Assembly (NCBI GenBank): GCA_033239005.1
Contig: BSQZ01000029.1
Location: forward strand, 3,593,501 to 3,657,500
Reading direction: 5' to 3'
Source: Lamellibrachia satsuma
Taxonomy: Eukaryota > Annelida > Polychaeta > Sabellida > Siboglinidae
DNA: 64,000 nt
In this document: positions 42,697-56,199 of the stretch, one piece after another
Position numbering within the stretch: position 1 is the stretch's first letter
How the letters are laid out: every line of letters starts with the position of its first letter
Translations under genes and position numbers: made by a program
Notes under the pieces: generated by a model
Told to the model about the DNA's origin: nothing
Seen by the model: the letters and a program-made list of their open reading frames with translations, nothing else
Database searches by the model: none

Positions 42697-45600
42697 GTGC
42701 GTACCCCCATTGCTAACACATTGCATTATGATCCATCAACTGCCTGGCGTCATATAACATATATATGTTCTTTATATTATTAATTTTTGTCAAGCCATAT
42801 ACAGGGTGTGGGAGAACCACTGGCATAACGGGGGGGGGGGCGCTTTTGGGGCTGCACTTCAGGAGACTTTTTACCTAAAGACAGTCACACGTATTTATAC
42901 GTTGTGGATCACACGAATTCTGAACATATTGGCAAAAGCCCAATTCGTTCGCTCCAATGACCAGATGTGCATGCTTACATTTCATTTCTCAGACACGTGG
43001 CAGTGACGTGAATTTCACGTATTGTTAGTGTGTGTGCGTGCGTGCGCGCGTGCGTGCGTACGAGCACGCGAGCGACCCAGGGAGGCGATTAGCGTAGAGC
43101 GGGGGTGGGGCTGGGCAGGGTATATGTTAATTCTCCGTTATTCGTACGGAGTATGTCATTCCGACATAGCAAAAAAAAAACTATGCCCGGAGATCTCCGT
43201 CATTTGATGTTCAACGGACACAAAATTTAAACACACTTGTTTTCCACTTTCCGTTTATTATTCGTAAATCGTGCTGCTTATCCGAAAGGCGGACAGTTGC
43301 CAGTCGCGTGAAAAAATTACGACAAGTGCAGACACAAAACACCAACTACACAACCGTGTATCTGCCGACTACTGAACAATCCGTTCACAACAGAGGACCT
43401 GGCCACCGTCACCGAGCGGACGAAGGCATGCGCCAGGAAATGGCAAAACATCAAGGGAAGGACACAAAAAGAAGTAACCCGTAAAATCATCCGTTGACAC
43501 AATCAATTTTAGGATCAGGCAGTTGGTGTATTCAAATGTCGATTTGTTAGTCGCGTAATTGATCATAGTCGAGGAAACCCAGCAAAGAGAAACGATCCTG
43601 TCAGTTATATTTCAAGGGTAATTTGACGAAAGATTGCCATTTTAAGTCAAGTGCAGTGTATGGAGGAAAGTCATTGCTTATTGTCAAATAGCTACTGGTG
43701 TATCATGAACAAAGCTGAAAATAATACCCTAAAGACCAAAATGGCTACCAGTTATAATGTCAACAAGATTTGTTTTACAAAGAAATAATAAGTGTTTTTT
43801 GTCTGCCTTTGCCATGACCACCGACGCAGAACTGCCGACGATTGACCAGGGTCTCGGTGCTTTCTGAACTGCCATGGCAAGGCGGACTGTTCACGCAGGC
43901 CAATATCTGTTCGCCGCGTCCTTAAATCTAATGTCTCATCATGCCCCACGGTAAAATCGAATCTGATCGGGCCTTTTTGGTGGTAAGCAAGATTGACACT
44001 GCATGAGCACCGTTACCCGAATAGATCGTGAAGGTGAACAGTAGCTCAGACACAGAGCTGAGTACCGTCGGAGGAAGTCCTGGGAAAGCAAAAACTGCCA
44101 CCATTCGACTACAACCGTAATATATTCACCATAATTATTAATTTATCAATGTAAATATAAATACTTTGTTTCTTTTGTCTTCAATTGTTGTGTTTTCTTT
44201 CTTTGTTTACTTTGATGGATTAGCGAACCGTCGCATGTGCGATGGCAACAACGCATGCAGGTGCGAAACAGTCGAGCTTTCGCAGGGTCGGCGTTGTTTG
44301 TCTAATAATATTTTTTATCATCACAGGTTGACATGTATGAAAATTTTGCATTTTGGTGCAATTGGCAGCAATTTGTTGGCCTTACAAATACATACCAGTC
44401 AAATATCAAGAAATGAGACTCGTGTTTTCTCCCACAGTGTTGCTTGAACATTTGCAAGATAGGAAGCGACACATTTTCCAAATATACCCAATCGGTGTTT
44501 CTACATGTATTAGTCGGACTGTATGAATGTTTTTAACACGCCGTTCGACTGTTGATATAACTAGTTCACAACGGTGCGAGTTTCTTACACGTATTAAAAT
44601 AATTGGCGTGCTGATCCCGGCTTACGTGCTAATCCCGGGATCAACACGAGATGAGGAAAAGTGGTCCGACCACGGGCTGTACGGCTGAAGTGGTTCATGC
44701 GTCTTTGCACTGTATCTTCGCTCAAGCCAGGGATACGAGCTATTGAGTAGTATTGCGCTCCTGTCGAGCGAGCGAGAGATGTCCAATATCTTTGATTTAG
44801 ACTCCGTCACTCAAAACCCGAAAGAATAGCCTTATACGGGAATATGAATGAGCCTCCGCACTCGGGACCAACGTACGTATAACTCCCGGTCTCATTGACC
44901 AACCGCTCTCGTTGTGGTGACAATGAAGGGACGAGCTTGCAGTGAATAGTGAATAATGTTGTTGACATTTATTAGTTTTGACCACTAGCTGTTGGCTGAT
45001 CCCAGTCTGGGGTTTCGTTGGAGATTTTTTTTTTTTGGGTTTTAATTAGAGATCATTAAACTGCGTCTATTAATATTTTTGTTTCTGGTTGCTATTGTGA
45101 TGCTGGCGAGCAATGACTATTCCTAGTCAAAGCTATTCCATCATTGCGCTCTTTGTTGGGGGTGAGGAGGGGTGCGGCGGCATATTTTACTGTTGCCTCC
45201 AGCGGCACTTTGCTTCGTTAAGCTACTGAGGAAAACAACATGCTCCCCGAGAACACCACCGTTCGAGTATACCATGCGTGTCACCCTCCTCTAGTGTTAG
45301 CGCAGCGTGGACAATATGTGAAGCAGGAACAACACTTCCAACAGCTTCCAACTCCGATTCCACAGACGCATACTTGGCATCACCAGCAGGAACACACACC
45401 ACACCCGCGGATGTCCTTGAGCGTGCAGACGTCTCCAGCATGTTCGTCGTCTGCGCTGGTGGCTTGGTCATGTCTGTCGTTTGGAGGAAGGACGTCCTCT
45501 ATGATGAGATTGCCTTGCCTTGTGCAATGTAGATCATTTGCAAGCGATACAATCTGCTCAGATCGGCATCCAGTTCTGTGACTGTTTTGCAGCAGACAGC

Positions 45601-46255
45601 AACTGGTGATATGCTGTGCGGAGTTGTATCAGGATGGCAGAAAAAACGAACTGTGAACGGAGAAGAAAGAATGTCGGAGAGAAAGATCATCGACTACCAC
45701 GCCAATACATCAAACTGTCTACATCTGTAACTGAGATTGCCAAGATCGGACTTTTTAGTCACAGCAGATACTGTGCGAAACAATGATGTCACCTACGGCG
45801 CAGTTTTATTATTTTTCGATACACGCGGATGCTAATGATGAATGACAACACATGATTGTCATCACAGAATGCTATGCACATAAATACTAACACATATATT
45901 TATTTTAATTATTATTATACTTATATCAACTTCAGCTAGTGTAAATGTTGAGTTTGTAAACAAAATCATGGAAGATATGTGGTGTATGTGTTCACAGTGT
46001 CGTTGCCTAACAGTCATTTCATATTAATTTAAGTTCAACAGTCTTTAATCTAGGATTTTCACATGCTTATCTGCTCTTCCGCCATGCCGTCTTGTTTGAG
46101 GAACTGTCAAAGGTGTTTCTCGAAACCAACCAGTTTTGAAATATTTCTGATTTCCAACGTTATGGGTGTTTTCAAAATACCAACACAAATGTTGTTATGT
46201 AACTTGTCTAATAGTAATATTTGAGTGTGTGTGTGCATGCGTGCGTGGGTAGGTA
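42697..46255. other. No gene recognised
   Basis: Mostly intergenic or intronic. The part at 43810-44345 is the second copy of the repeat at 33030-33440. At 45220-45530 a block of higher GC has open frames on both strands but no recognised domain or splice structure. Confidence 0.45.
43810..44345. repeat. Diverged interspersed repeat, copy 2
   Basis: Homologous in blocks to 33030-33440; longer by an internal segment. Confidence 0.6.
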
Positions 46256-46426
46256 GGTACGTACGTACGTACATACAAACACACACATACATACATACAT
46301 ACATACATACATACATACAAACACACATACAGACATACATACATACATAAATACAAACATACATACATACATACATACATACATACATACATACATACAT
46401 ACATACATACATACATACATACATAA
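46225..46426. repeat. (CATA)n tetranucleotide repeat
   Basis: About 165 bp of ACAT units with ACAC and ACAG variants, preceded by GTGT/GTAGGTAC words from 46225. Confidence 0.9.
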
Positions 46427-47074
46427 AGGAATATCTGCTTGCAGCTGATGGCCATCCGTAGTGCATGGATGCTGCATTCTCAGATTCGGATGCAGATACT
46501 CCAGTGGCGTTGAGACCTACTAGTAGTGGTGGTTTGTGCGGATGATACGTTTGTTCACCACTGCCATGAATACAGTACTCTGATTCTCTTCGGCTAAGTG
46601 TAGACGTTTTTTTTTTGTAAATAAATCAACAGCTACAAGTTACATATACAATACATATTAATAAAACTGAGTGGTATACGAATGTATTCAGAACGTACTG
46701 CGTGAACGAAATATCTTATTTGAAAGTCACATAAACTGATAGTAGGGAACACAAACTTTGCTGCTATTTAATCAATATAAATTAAACTTGAAATATATAA
46801 CGGACAACTGCATTATGACTATAATTTATAAAATAAAACATGAACGTAAAATATTATAAAGCTATGCAATTTAGATGAAGTTGCCATAGCAGAAAGTAAT
46901 TAAAAGGTAGCCCTAACAGAAATATGTTCAACCATATTGATATCATGTTTATGTGCGTATGTTATGAAGGTTGGCTGTTTTTGGTAAAGTTTGTACTAAG
47001 CTGTTTCGCAAAATAAAATAAACAGACAATATCATAATGATATGTGTTTTGCCTCATGAAATATTTCCAATATA

Positions 47075-47160
47075 TTTATGATACATACATACATACGCAC
47101 GCACCATCACACTCACATTGCGTGCATGCGTGCGTGCATGCATGCGTGCGTGCGTATATT
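47075..47160. repeat. CATA/TGCG simple repeat cluster
   Basis: Short CATA repeats, then TGCATGCG repeats. Confidence 0.7.
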
Positions 47161-47602
47161 GGAAATGATGCAATACTAGACAAGACAACATTAGGAAATT
47201 CTCGCCAGAACATGTCTCCGTTCATTGATCTGAAAACATTTAATATCCTACCTGAAACGTGGGTCACGTCTGCTGCCGCGGACATATGGTCATATGCTTT
47301 ACACCACTGACCGCGACGTTAATACCGACAAACTCCTCACTAAAACAAGACTACAGCGCCACAAACAAGAACAGCTGAAACAGTGGACGACAGAAGTCAA
47401 ATACAGACATATTGGTCATCAGGGCTCGTATGGTAACAATGGTTTAAACTGAACTCACCTTGCACACAGTTTTGCCTATGTGTGTTCAGTGTTAATGCAG
47501 TAATCCTACTTGCATTTAACAGTAAAAGTTTTTTTGAAGAAGTATAGCCTACGCAGTATTAATCTTGGAAATTGGGATACACCAGTGTAGGTGGAAGAAC
47601 AA

Positions 47603-47801
47603 TTATGAAAATATACCATCGTATTCCATGGTAAAATACCATGGAGTTTTAACAAGTAAACCATGGTATATCATACAGTCAACATACACAATATATGAAA
47701 AAGTATGATATACCACAGTTTGCCAAGTAATGTCATGTAACACCATGTAATACCACCAAATACCAAGGTATGCCATGTAATTCCACGGTATATTTTCATA
47801 A
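47603..47801. mobile_element. Small MITE-like element with 15-bp inverted ends
   Basis: TTATGAAAATATACC at 47603-47617 is matched exactly in reverse complement at 47787-47801. Inside are many CCATGG(T)A-type words that pair with each other. About 200 bp, non-coding. No clear target duplication seen. Confidence 0.5.
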
Positions 47802-50100
47802 GGGAGGTTCGAGCAAGGGAGGACTTCGATTCTAACAAATACTTGCTATATTCATGTGTATTTAAAATGTATTAAGATATCATTCTGCCACCTTGGCCCT
47901 CTCGATGCGTCGACGTTATTAAGTATTCTGCAGTTGCAGAACACACAAAAATAGAAAACAAATTAACTTCCAGATCCAATAAAATACTATACAGCCAATC
48001 CACTATGAATCTGCCCTTCTGGGTCTTCTATGTGGATAAGAAAGAAATGTAGATCCTATATAATTTTGCAGTAATGCATATGTTTTGGACTTGACTTAAT
48101 GAGAACTTGATGATAGCAACCGAACCGACATGGGTCATGATGTGGAGCAGTAAGACGATGATATGTCTCAAAATGGTCGACCACGATGAAGCCATGCAGT
48201 CAGAACAGAACAGGAAGGAGCCTCCGAGTAACTTCACTAAATGGAGATCTGAGTACGGAGTTTGACGAGCTTTACCCATGCAAGGAGCTCGACATTTCCA
48301 ACAAGTTGGCCAGCAGAAACAACAATGTGTGCAATGTAACAAGCAAGAAGAGGTCTTTGATATGACACATCAATGGTGACATGCACAAGCAGTCGCTTCG
48401 GTACATTGTCCATAGGGGAGAAAAGACAATCCACCAGAAGATTAGTCAGGCGGTTGTGGCTGAAGTCAAACGTGGCGCTGTTTTTCTGCTAGATATCATG
48501 CGCCTGTATCTGCGCCAAATCATCTCGCTGCTCGGGCATGATCATGAGCAATCCACAAGGAACTGCTCAAGCAAGTGGTCTCCGGCATTGGCGAGATGTG
48601 GTAGGCATATATGTTTGCTCTGCCCAAGAACACAGTAGACCCCGTGCTTCCATCCCGGCATCAGTTAGGACATCTTCTACAGCGAAGCGACGCTTGTTAT
48701 GGCTAGGGTTGGTGAGAAAGGACAACAATCACATGCTCCTCGCCATCGACCAGTTGCTGAGATAATCTAACCTTTAAAACTGCATCCTCAACTGTATTTT
48801 GCCTATCGCGAATCCGGTTCGTTCATGTCCAAATATGTAGTACGTGACTAGCCTAAGTAACATCCGCAGTCGGTATAATTAAAAGTGCATATTTTGTTTA
48901 AATCATCGACATAATTGACTTTTGCCGTTAGATCTGGTATGGCTCAAAATAGTGAATATTCAAAACGCAGACGCTTTACGGGTCAAGGCTTGACTTCCAT
49001 CCTCTGGCGGATCAGATGACAATGTTATGAAATTTCACTAAGGTCGAAATTCGCGAGTTTTCAGCGTTTCCAATTTCATTTCAATAACTTCTGCATGCAT
49101 AATTAAATAATGTAATAGTTTGTCTGATGATTTCAGGAAAACTACATACAACAGTTGCTCAAACAAGTTAGCATGTCGTAGTGGACACTTGGTATATAGG
49201 TTTGAATTTTCGCATTTGATGATGCACCTTTAAGTGGTAATTCTTGGTAAGTACGTGCCTATCTAATCGAGAGTGATGGAACCGTTGCTCTGTGTGTCCA
49301 CCGCTGTCTGCTCTGTCGAGCACGGATCAAGTTGAAACAAGAACGACCACGTGTCAGGTGCACATAAACAACTACTCCATCTGTCACCTGAACAAACAAG
49401 TCGCCAACTTTATATGCTTCGAATTGGTGGCGAACGAGTTCATTGAGTTCCGTGACCCCAGGAAAGCAGATATGCGCGCCAAACAAACTTACGTGATATT
49501 ATGTTCACCTTACACAAAATGTTAGTTCAATATTTATGTTTGTTTCCAGAAGTAATACCTGCGAGGCTTGTCAAAAGCTAGGGGCCAGTTGCCGACAACA
49601 GTACCCACCAGCAGCGGATCCAGGGGGGTTTAGGGGTCTCAAGACCCCGTAGATCATGGAGGGGGGTCTTAGAACCCCCTGTGTCTGTGGCAAATATTAT
49701 GGTAAAGGACAACGTATATAGGCCCACATCGGAACTAGTGTCGATGTAAAGACTGAAGTATTAGCAGCCGGCTAATATTAACCATTCTGTAAGTAGAACA
49801 ACACATGTGTCGTCCCTCCTCCCTGGTTCGTAAGTAGAAAGACTGTCACGATATACCCCAGCTGATACCAGCTGCTATGGTATATTTGGACTGGCTGCAT
49901 AGTTGCAACCTTTGGGCTCTAGTGCAATACCAAGAGGGACATTAGCATATAGAGTAGTGGGAGTTGCATTTGTAGTAAAGCAGTCTACACTAGGATCTAT
50001 ATCAGTAAACATGTGTAACTAGTGAGCAGCACAATAAACTTATAACCTTGACGTATTGTTTGTATGTTATTAACATAAAAGCGAGTGATAACAGTGATAA
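47802..50100. other. No gene recognised
   Basis: The segment 48000-48780 has higher GC and short open frames on both strands, but I could not assign a domain. The segment 49600-50100 precedes the Gypsy-like element and could contain its 5' LTR, but no matching downstream LTR is visible. Confidence 0.4.
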
Positions 50101-50104
50101 CGGA

Positions 50105-52740
50105 TCAGCTAGACCCCGTTAAGTGAAATATACTTAATTGTATTATGGCTACGCACAGCAGTATACCACCGCCACCACCGCCAGGGGCGTCCGCAGGAAT
50201 CCCCCCTCGGACGCCCATGATCACCGCTGCACATCGAAGCAGTAGCTGCCGCGAATACTTGGCGTCAATGGAAAAGCGCCTGGGTTGAACATTAATTTTC
50301 GGCCACAGATCTGGACGAAAAGACACAGCGGAAACGAGTGAGTACGTTGTTGTCAGTGATCGGCCAAGATGCGAAGGACATCTGACAAAATCACCCATGG
50401 ACTGATGTGAAGGATCGGTACAAAGTAGAACCAGTTCTACAAATGTAAGAGGAATTATGCACGCGCAGAATGAATGTACCGTATGAGCGACACACATTTC
50501 ATTCAAGAAAACAGCCGGTGAAGATGTGATGACCTGGTACAACGAGCTGCGTAGAATCGGAACAAACTGTGCGTTCGATGTGATCACGACGGATGAAATT
50601 TACCGTGACCACCTAGTGTCGATTGTTCTGGACAAGAGAGTCCGAGACAAGTTACTGGAGAAACGTGACTTAATGCTGGAGATGCCTTGGACATCAGAAA
50701 TTCTGAAGTGAAAGCTGAACAAGGTAAGGCATGGGGTTCCATCGGTGACACAGATGTACACGCGACGAGGAAAGGCATAAGACCGAAACAGTTTGGAAAG
50801 CGTGGCAGCGAGGCAGAACGCACAAGACCTCGAGAAAGACCACACGCGAAAACAGGTACCGTTGTTAACTGTACGTTTTGTGGAAAGACACGCGACAAAG
50901 GCAAGTGTCCAGCCTGGGGCCAGAAATGCAGAGTAGTCTGATAGATGATTCGGTTAAGAGACATTCAGTTAGCCGTGCGGAAGGACGGCATGAAGATGCT
51001 GGTTACATAACACTTGGTATCGGGCCGCATAGGGTACAGTTCGAGTGCGATACCGGATCACAGCGTAACATCCTGCCGCTGAGTGACTACAAGTTAGCTC
51101 CCGGATGACTGAAGTGGTCCTCATCGCTTCGCGATGGGCGGCAAGTTAGCTACAGGAGATACTAACTTACATAATCTTACACGAGTGTCAGATACACTTG
51201 CGGTGTATGCAGAGAAGAAAGTGAAGGTGACGGCGTTCACAACACTTCAAGTCCACAGAAACGGACGTAAACACAATCTGCACTTCAAAGTGATGAGCGG
51301 CAAACACTATCAACCACTTCTAAGCTGCCAGGCATGCGTTGGCATCGGTGCGCTCAAATGGAATGACGCCGTTAGAAGACTCGCCGCGCCCCTCCAGTGT
51401 AAACAAAGTTGGTGCAAAGCAGGCAGCGGAGAAGGCTTCCTTTGATAAATCCGATATACAGCGCCAGTATGCTGTTTTTTAGAGGCTTGGAAAATTACCA
51501 GGCCAGTACCACATCGAGATTGACAGAGACGTTAATCCTGTTGTACACGCCCATCGACGAGTACCAGTGGTACAAAGAGACAATCTGAAACACGAGCTGC
51601 GTGAGATGGTCAACGATGACATCATTGCGCCAGTCAGTGAACATACAAATTGGGTTTCTAGCTTGTTACTCGTGTCGAAGCCATGGTAACTGCGCATCTG
51701 CATGGATCCACGAGATCTAAATAGAGCTATCAAGCGCAAGAGCATTACCAAATGCCAACAATAGAGGGAATTGCCACACGACTCAGTGGAGTGCGCGTTT
51801 TCACTGTAGTAGACGCAAAAATCTTGATTTTGGCAAGTGAAGTTGTATGAAGAATCTAGTCGACTCACAACATTCAACACGCCATTTGGACGTTACAGGT
51901 AGAAGCCTGTGCCATTTGGCATTTCTAGCGCGCCGGCAGTCTGGCACAGAAAGGTGCATGCGGCCATCGAAGGATTGGAAGGCACCGATGTAATCGCGGA
52001 CGATTTTCTCATCACGGAGAAAGACGACGCCGAACATAACATCAACCTATACGCGTTTCTCGTGAGAAGGAGAAGGTGCACTACAAGCTACGTGAAGTCA
52101 GCTTCATGGGATGTCTGCTGACAGACGAGGGCATCAAACCAGACTCGAGGAAAGTCGCGGTCATAATCAACATGCCAATGCCTACTGACGTTGAAGGAGT
52201 AGGCCGCCTAATTGGCACCGTGCAGTACATGGGCAAGTTCGTGAAGAGGTTGTCCGACCTCACAGCTCCGTTACGTGAACTGATACGCATTGCAAGCGAG
52301 TTTGCTTGGAACGAGTCGCACACCAAGGCGGTGCGTGCGATACACGACAAGCATTACCACGTCGTGGTAACGCTCCAGTGCTGCGTTACCACGACGTGGG
52401 TAAAGACGTAACTATCCAGGCAGACGCGTCTCAGACGGGCCTGGGGGCTGCGCTAATGCAGCCGATATGTTATGCAAGCAGAACCATGATGGAAACCAAA
52501 CAAAACTATGCACAGATCGATAAAGAACTGTTGGCGGTTCAACGACTATAGTTATGGACGAGATATAGCACACGTGGAATCAGACCACAAGCCGCTAGAA
52601 AGTATGTTCAAGCGAGCAATACGCTTGGCACCGAAGCGCCTGCAGCGCATGAGACTGCGCTTGCAGAAATATCCACTGGACGTAATGTATAAGAAATGTT
52701 CAGTATGTATGTGGCAGATACGTTAGTAGTATACGTAAGT
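50105..52740 (+). mobile_element. Decayed Ty3/Gypsy retrotransposon (gag-pol)
   Basis: Broken frames in order: gag (TWYNELRRIGTNCAF, about 50530), a CCHC-like knuckle CTFCGKTRDKGKCPAWGQKC with Arg in place of His (about 50870), aspartic protease FECDTGSQRNILP (about 51030), RT (HAHRRVPVVQRDNLKHEL about 51550, CMDPRDLNRAI, PFGISSAPAVWHRKV about 51910, VIADDFLITE), then YMGKFVKRLSDLTAPLREL and RNase H (QADASQTGLGAALMQ, YAQIDKELLAV about 52510). Many stops and frame changes. Neither integrase nor LTRs are recognised; the element ends where the second Polinton remnant starts. Confidence 0.75.
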
Positions 52741-52761
52741 TTCTGAAGGATCAATTCCGGA

Positions 52762-53151
52762 GGCCATGTGTCTGAACCACTTCCGGTTGCGTGCACACCA
52801 GAGCGGCCCCTAGCGGCTGTAGGAGCGCCTCCTAGCGACTAAAACGAACCGTAGTTCTGACCCTAATCCCATGTCAACGGTGAACCCTGACCCAGAGAGG
52901 CGTGCGTTCTAACAGGGCCATTAATAACTGAGATCAAAGGGTCTGTTAACAGTGGTCATTAACAGGGTCATTAATAACTGAGATCAAAGGACCTAACGAG
53001 GAGACGAGAAACGAACAAAACACGATATCGTACGAGTGCACACGTATTTTTATTGAACAACACAATCAGCATGACGATACAACATGCTAGCGTGTAATAT
53101 CACTACGACTACAACTATGACGATGAAGATGAGGCGACTTGCGGATGTTGA
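52762..53151 (-). mobile_element. Second Polinton remnant: terminal repeat and 3' end
   Basis: Reverse-strand match to the right end of the main element: CATGTGTCTGAAC-ACTTCCGG terminal-repeat words at 52764-52850, repeats AATAACTGAGATCAAAGG at 52932-52990, and the late-gene 3' region GACGAGAAACGAACAAAACA with TTTTTATTGAACAA (poly(A) signal) at 53000-53060. It continues, after the CR1 insertion, at 57427-57660. Confidence 0.8.
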
Positions 53152-53169
53152 CCACCTCGCCAGAGGCTC
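53152..53169. repeat. CR1 target-site duplication, copy 1 (copy 2 at 57427-57444)
   Basis: CCACCTCGCCAGAGGCTC, identical 18-mer on both sides of the CR1 element, taken from the Polinton protease 3' flank (compare the reverse complement at about 24531-24548). Confidence 0.85.
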
Positions 53170-53307
53170 GAGGGTGATGATGATGATGAGGCGACTTGCG
53201 GATGTTGACCATCACAAGATTTAACCAGATTTGCCATCCAAGCCAAAGGCCAAGATGGCAAGTGGACAAGGAAGCCATTGGCTTATCGAGAGTCCAACAA
53301 TGTTCAC

Positions 53308-56169
53308 CTACTTATAACCCGTACTCCTGAGATATGTGTCAACCTTGTTTTTAAACATATTCACGCTGCTAGCAGTTACACAATCTGTAGACAATTTGTT
53401 CCATTCATTTATTGTCCTCTGTGAGAACGAGTGCTTCCTGATGTCCAATCTACATTGATCCTTTACTAATTTTACCTCATGTCCTCTAGTTCTGCTATCC
53501 TTCTTGAGTGAGAAAAACATATTTCTATCAATATTTTCATACCCATTCAATATCTTAAAAACTTCAATCTGATCTCCTCTTAACCTCCTTGTCTCTAGAG
53601 TTGTTAAACCACATTCTTTCAGGCGTTTTTCATAACTAAAATCTCTATGTTCTGGAATCATTTTAGTTGCTCTCCTTTGTATGCGTTCAAGCGTATCTAT
53701 ATCCTTCTTACGATATGCTTGTATACAGTATTCTAAATGAGGTCTAACTATTGCTTTATAAAGAGGTATAATTAACTTTTTTCCCTTGTATGTTATGTTT
53801 CTTCTAATCAATCCAAGAATTTGATTACCCTTTGAAGCTGCAATACCACACTGCTCTGAAACTTTCATATCAGCGCTTATTGTAACTCCTAAGTCCTTTT
53901 CTTTTACAGTAGTACCCAGAACAGTATCTCCCATTTTATAGTTTACATTCAAGTTCCCATGTCCTGTGTGTAGGCATTTACATTTCCCAAAATTTAACAG
54001 CATCTGCCATTACTCAGACCATTTCACTAATCTGTCTAGATCGTTTTGTAAATGTTGTTTATCACCATCAGTATTAACCTTTCTAAACAGTTTTGTGTCA
54101 TCCGCAAATTTCAGTACGTTACTTGTTATACTGTCGTCCAAGTCATTGATATAAATTAAGAATAATATAGGTCCTAATACTGATCCTTGAGGTACCCCAC
54201 TCAAAACCGATTTCCAATTTGAAACTTCTCCATCTACTACAACTCGTTGTTTTCTGTCAGTCAGCCATTGTTCTATCCAGCCAGTTATGCTATCCCCGAT
54301 ACCATGGGCTTTTAATTTAAGTAGTAATCTTTGATGTGGCACTTTGTCAAAAGCTTTCTGAAAATCTAAGTAGATAATATCTACTGGCGATCCCACGTCT
54401 ATCCACTTAGTGATTTCTTCCAAAAAACATAACATATTTGTTAAGCATGACCTCGCTTTAAGGAATCCATGTTGAGATGAATTTAATAATTTATGCTTAA
54501 CGAGGAAGTCCACCATATGGTCTTTAATTAACCTTTCTAATAATTTACAAATCACTGACGTTAAACTCACTGGTCTGTAATTCTCTGACTTATTTCTCGA
54601 ACCCTTTTTAAATAATGGTATGATGTTTGCTTCTTTCCATTCAAACGGAACAACTCCCTCTTTTAATGGCAAGTTGAATACTCTTGCAAGTGGTATACTG
54701 ATTTGATCTACTGTTTCCATTAGTAATTTTGGAGGAATCCCATCCACTCCCGGTGATTTGTTATCCTTCATTGCCTTTATTTTCTTATCTACCAATTCTG
54801 GAGTTACAACTAACGGTCCTAAATAGTCAGATTTAGCCCCCTGAAATTTAGCATCAGCAACTGGTAATGAACTAATATCTTCTTTGGTAAACACTGAACT
54901 GAAGTAACCATTTAGGTCTTCCGCCATTAAAAACCCCTGTGATATTATATTTCCAGCACTGTCTTCTAGAGGTCCAACCTTGTCTTGTACGTTTTGTTTA
55001 CTCCTGACATATGCATAAAAACTCTTGCTGTCATTTTTTATGTTACATGCCAGTTTTTGCTCATAGCTTCTTTTAGATTGTCTGATTTCAGTTGTAGCTG
55101 CATTAAGTGCCTCTTTGTATTTTGCGGTCTTCTTCCTTTCTGGTACGCCTATAAACCCTCCACATAGTTTTTTTAGCATTATTTTTCTAATTGCCTCTTT
55201 TGACAAGTGTTTCTTTCTACACCGTTTTCCTTGTTTTTGGAAGGGAACAAATTTATCGATGATACTCTCAATTTCATATTTTAGAATATTCCAACATTCA
55301 ATTGCGGTCTTATTCATCAGCATGTTATTCCAATCTAGCTTTGCTAAGTATTTTCTCATATCTTTGTAGTTACCTTTGTGGAAGTTTTTCTTGTACGTTT
55401 TCTTATTTTTACTTTCTGATTTTACATTGATGTCAAAATGTATTTGATTATGGTCACTATTACCCAATGGTTCAAATATTTTAACATTGTCCACTAATTC
55501 TTTTTGTGATGACAAAACTATATCTAATACATTTTCTCCCCTGGTTGGTTCTAGTACGTGCTGAGTAAGAAGGCTATCCTGGATTAAACATAGAAATTGT
55601 TGATCCTCAATCCCTGTGCTCTCTAGAGAATTCCATTGTATGTGTCCATGGTTAAAATCTCCCATTATGATACATTCCCCTTTACTAACTTCCTTTATAG
55701 CGTTTTTTATTTTTGTGTTGTCCTCTTCGTTTATGTTTGGACTTCGGTAAACTAATCCAATAGTTAATTTTGAATTTCCTGAAACAATTTTGCACCAAAC
55801 AGCTTCATCGCAATCTGCTTCCCTTTCTAGTTTTATTTCATAAACCTGAATAGATTCTTTAACATATAAAATAACTCCCCCGCCCCTTCTTCCTATTCGA
55901 TCTTTCCTAAACATTACGTATCCTGTCAGTCCTAATTCAGCATCTGTTATATCTATGTTGGCCCATGATTCAGTTATACCAATTATGTGAGGGTCAATAT
56001 CTTCTACCATAATGTTTAATTCGTTTTTCTTATTTACTATGCTCCTTGCATTTAAACATACACATCTATAACCTTTTTCAGAGATGTTTTTCGGATGATT
56101 TGATATTGGTTTATCTGTGCTAGTGGCCTCTTGTTCTGCTTGAGACACCTCTAGGTAACCCCCCTGCAC
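53308..56169 (-). pseudogene. CR1 ORF2: EEP endonuclease and reverse transcriptase, one stop
   Basis: A 953-codon frame on the minus strand with a single TAA at about 54007 (WSE*WQM). Endonuclease: CLNARSIVNKKNELN, IIGITESWAN, RRGGGVILYVKE, GLVYRSPN, MGDFNHGHIQW, LDIVLSS and GNSDHNQI. RT: NIIPLFKKGSRNK, NYRPVSLTSVICKLLE, HGFLKARSCLTN, IIYLDFQKAFDKVPH, GVPQGSVLGPILFLIYINDL and FADDTKLF. C-terminal IVRPHLEYCIQAY, RIQRRATKMI and WNKLSTDCVTA. All catalytic motifs are intact; the stop would fit a CAA-to-TAA change. Confidence 0.9.
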
Positions 56170-56199
56170 TTCTAGTTTAAAGAATGTTTACTTCCAAAA

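Noticed and set aside
45220..45530. Coding exon in a GC-rich block
   Set aside because: Open on both strands without recognisable domain or convincing splice sites.
48000..48780. A host gene or the tetraspanin last exon
   Set aside because: GC-richer with short open frames on both strands, but no motif, splice pair or family could be named.
49600..50110. Gypsy 5' LTR
   Set aside because: Position fits but no matching 3' LTR or primer-binding site could be seen.
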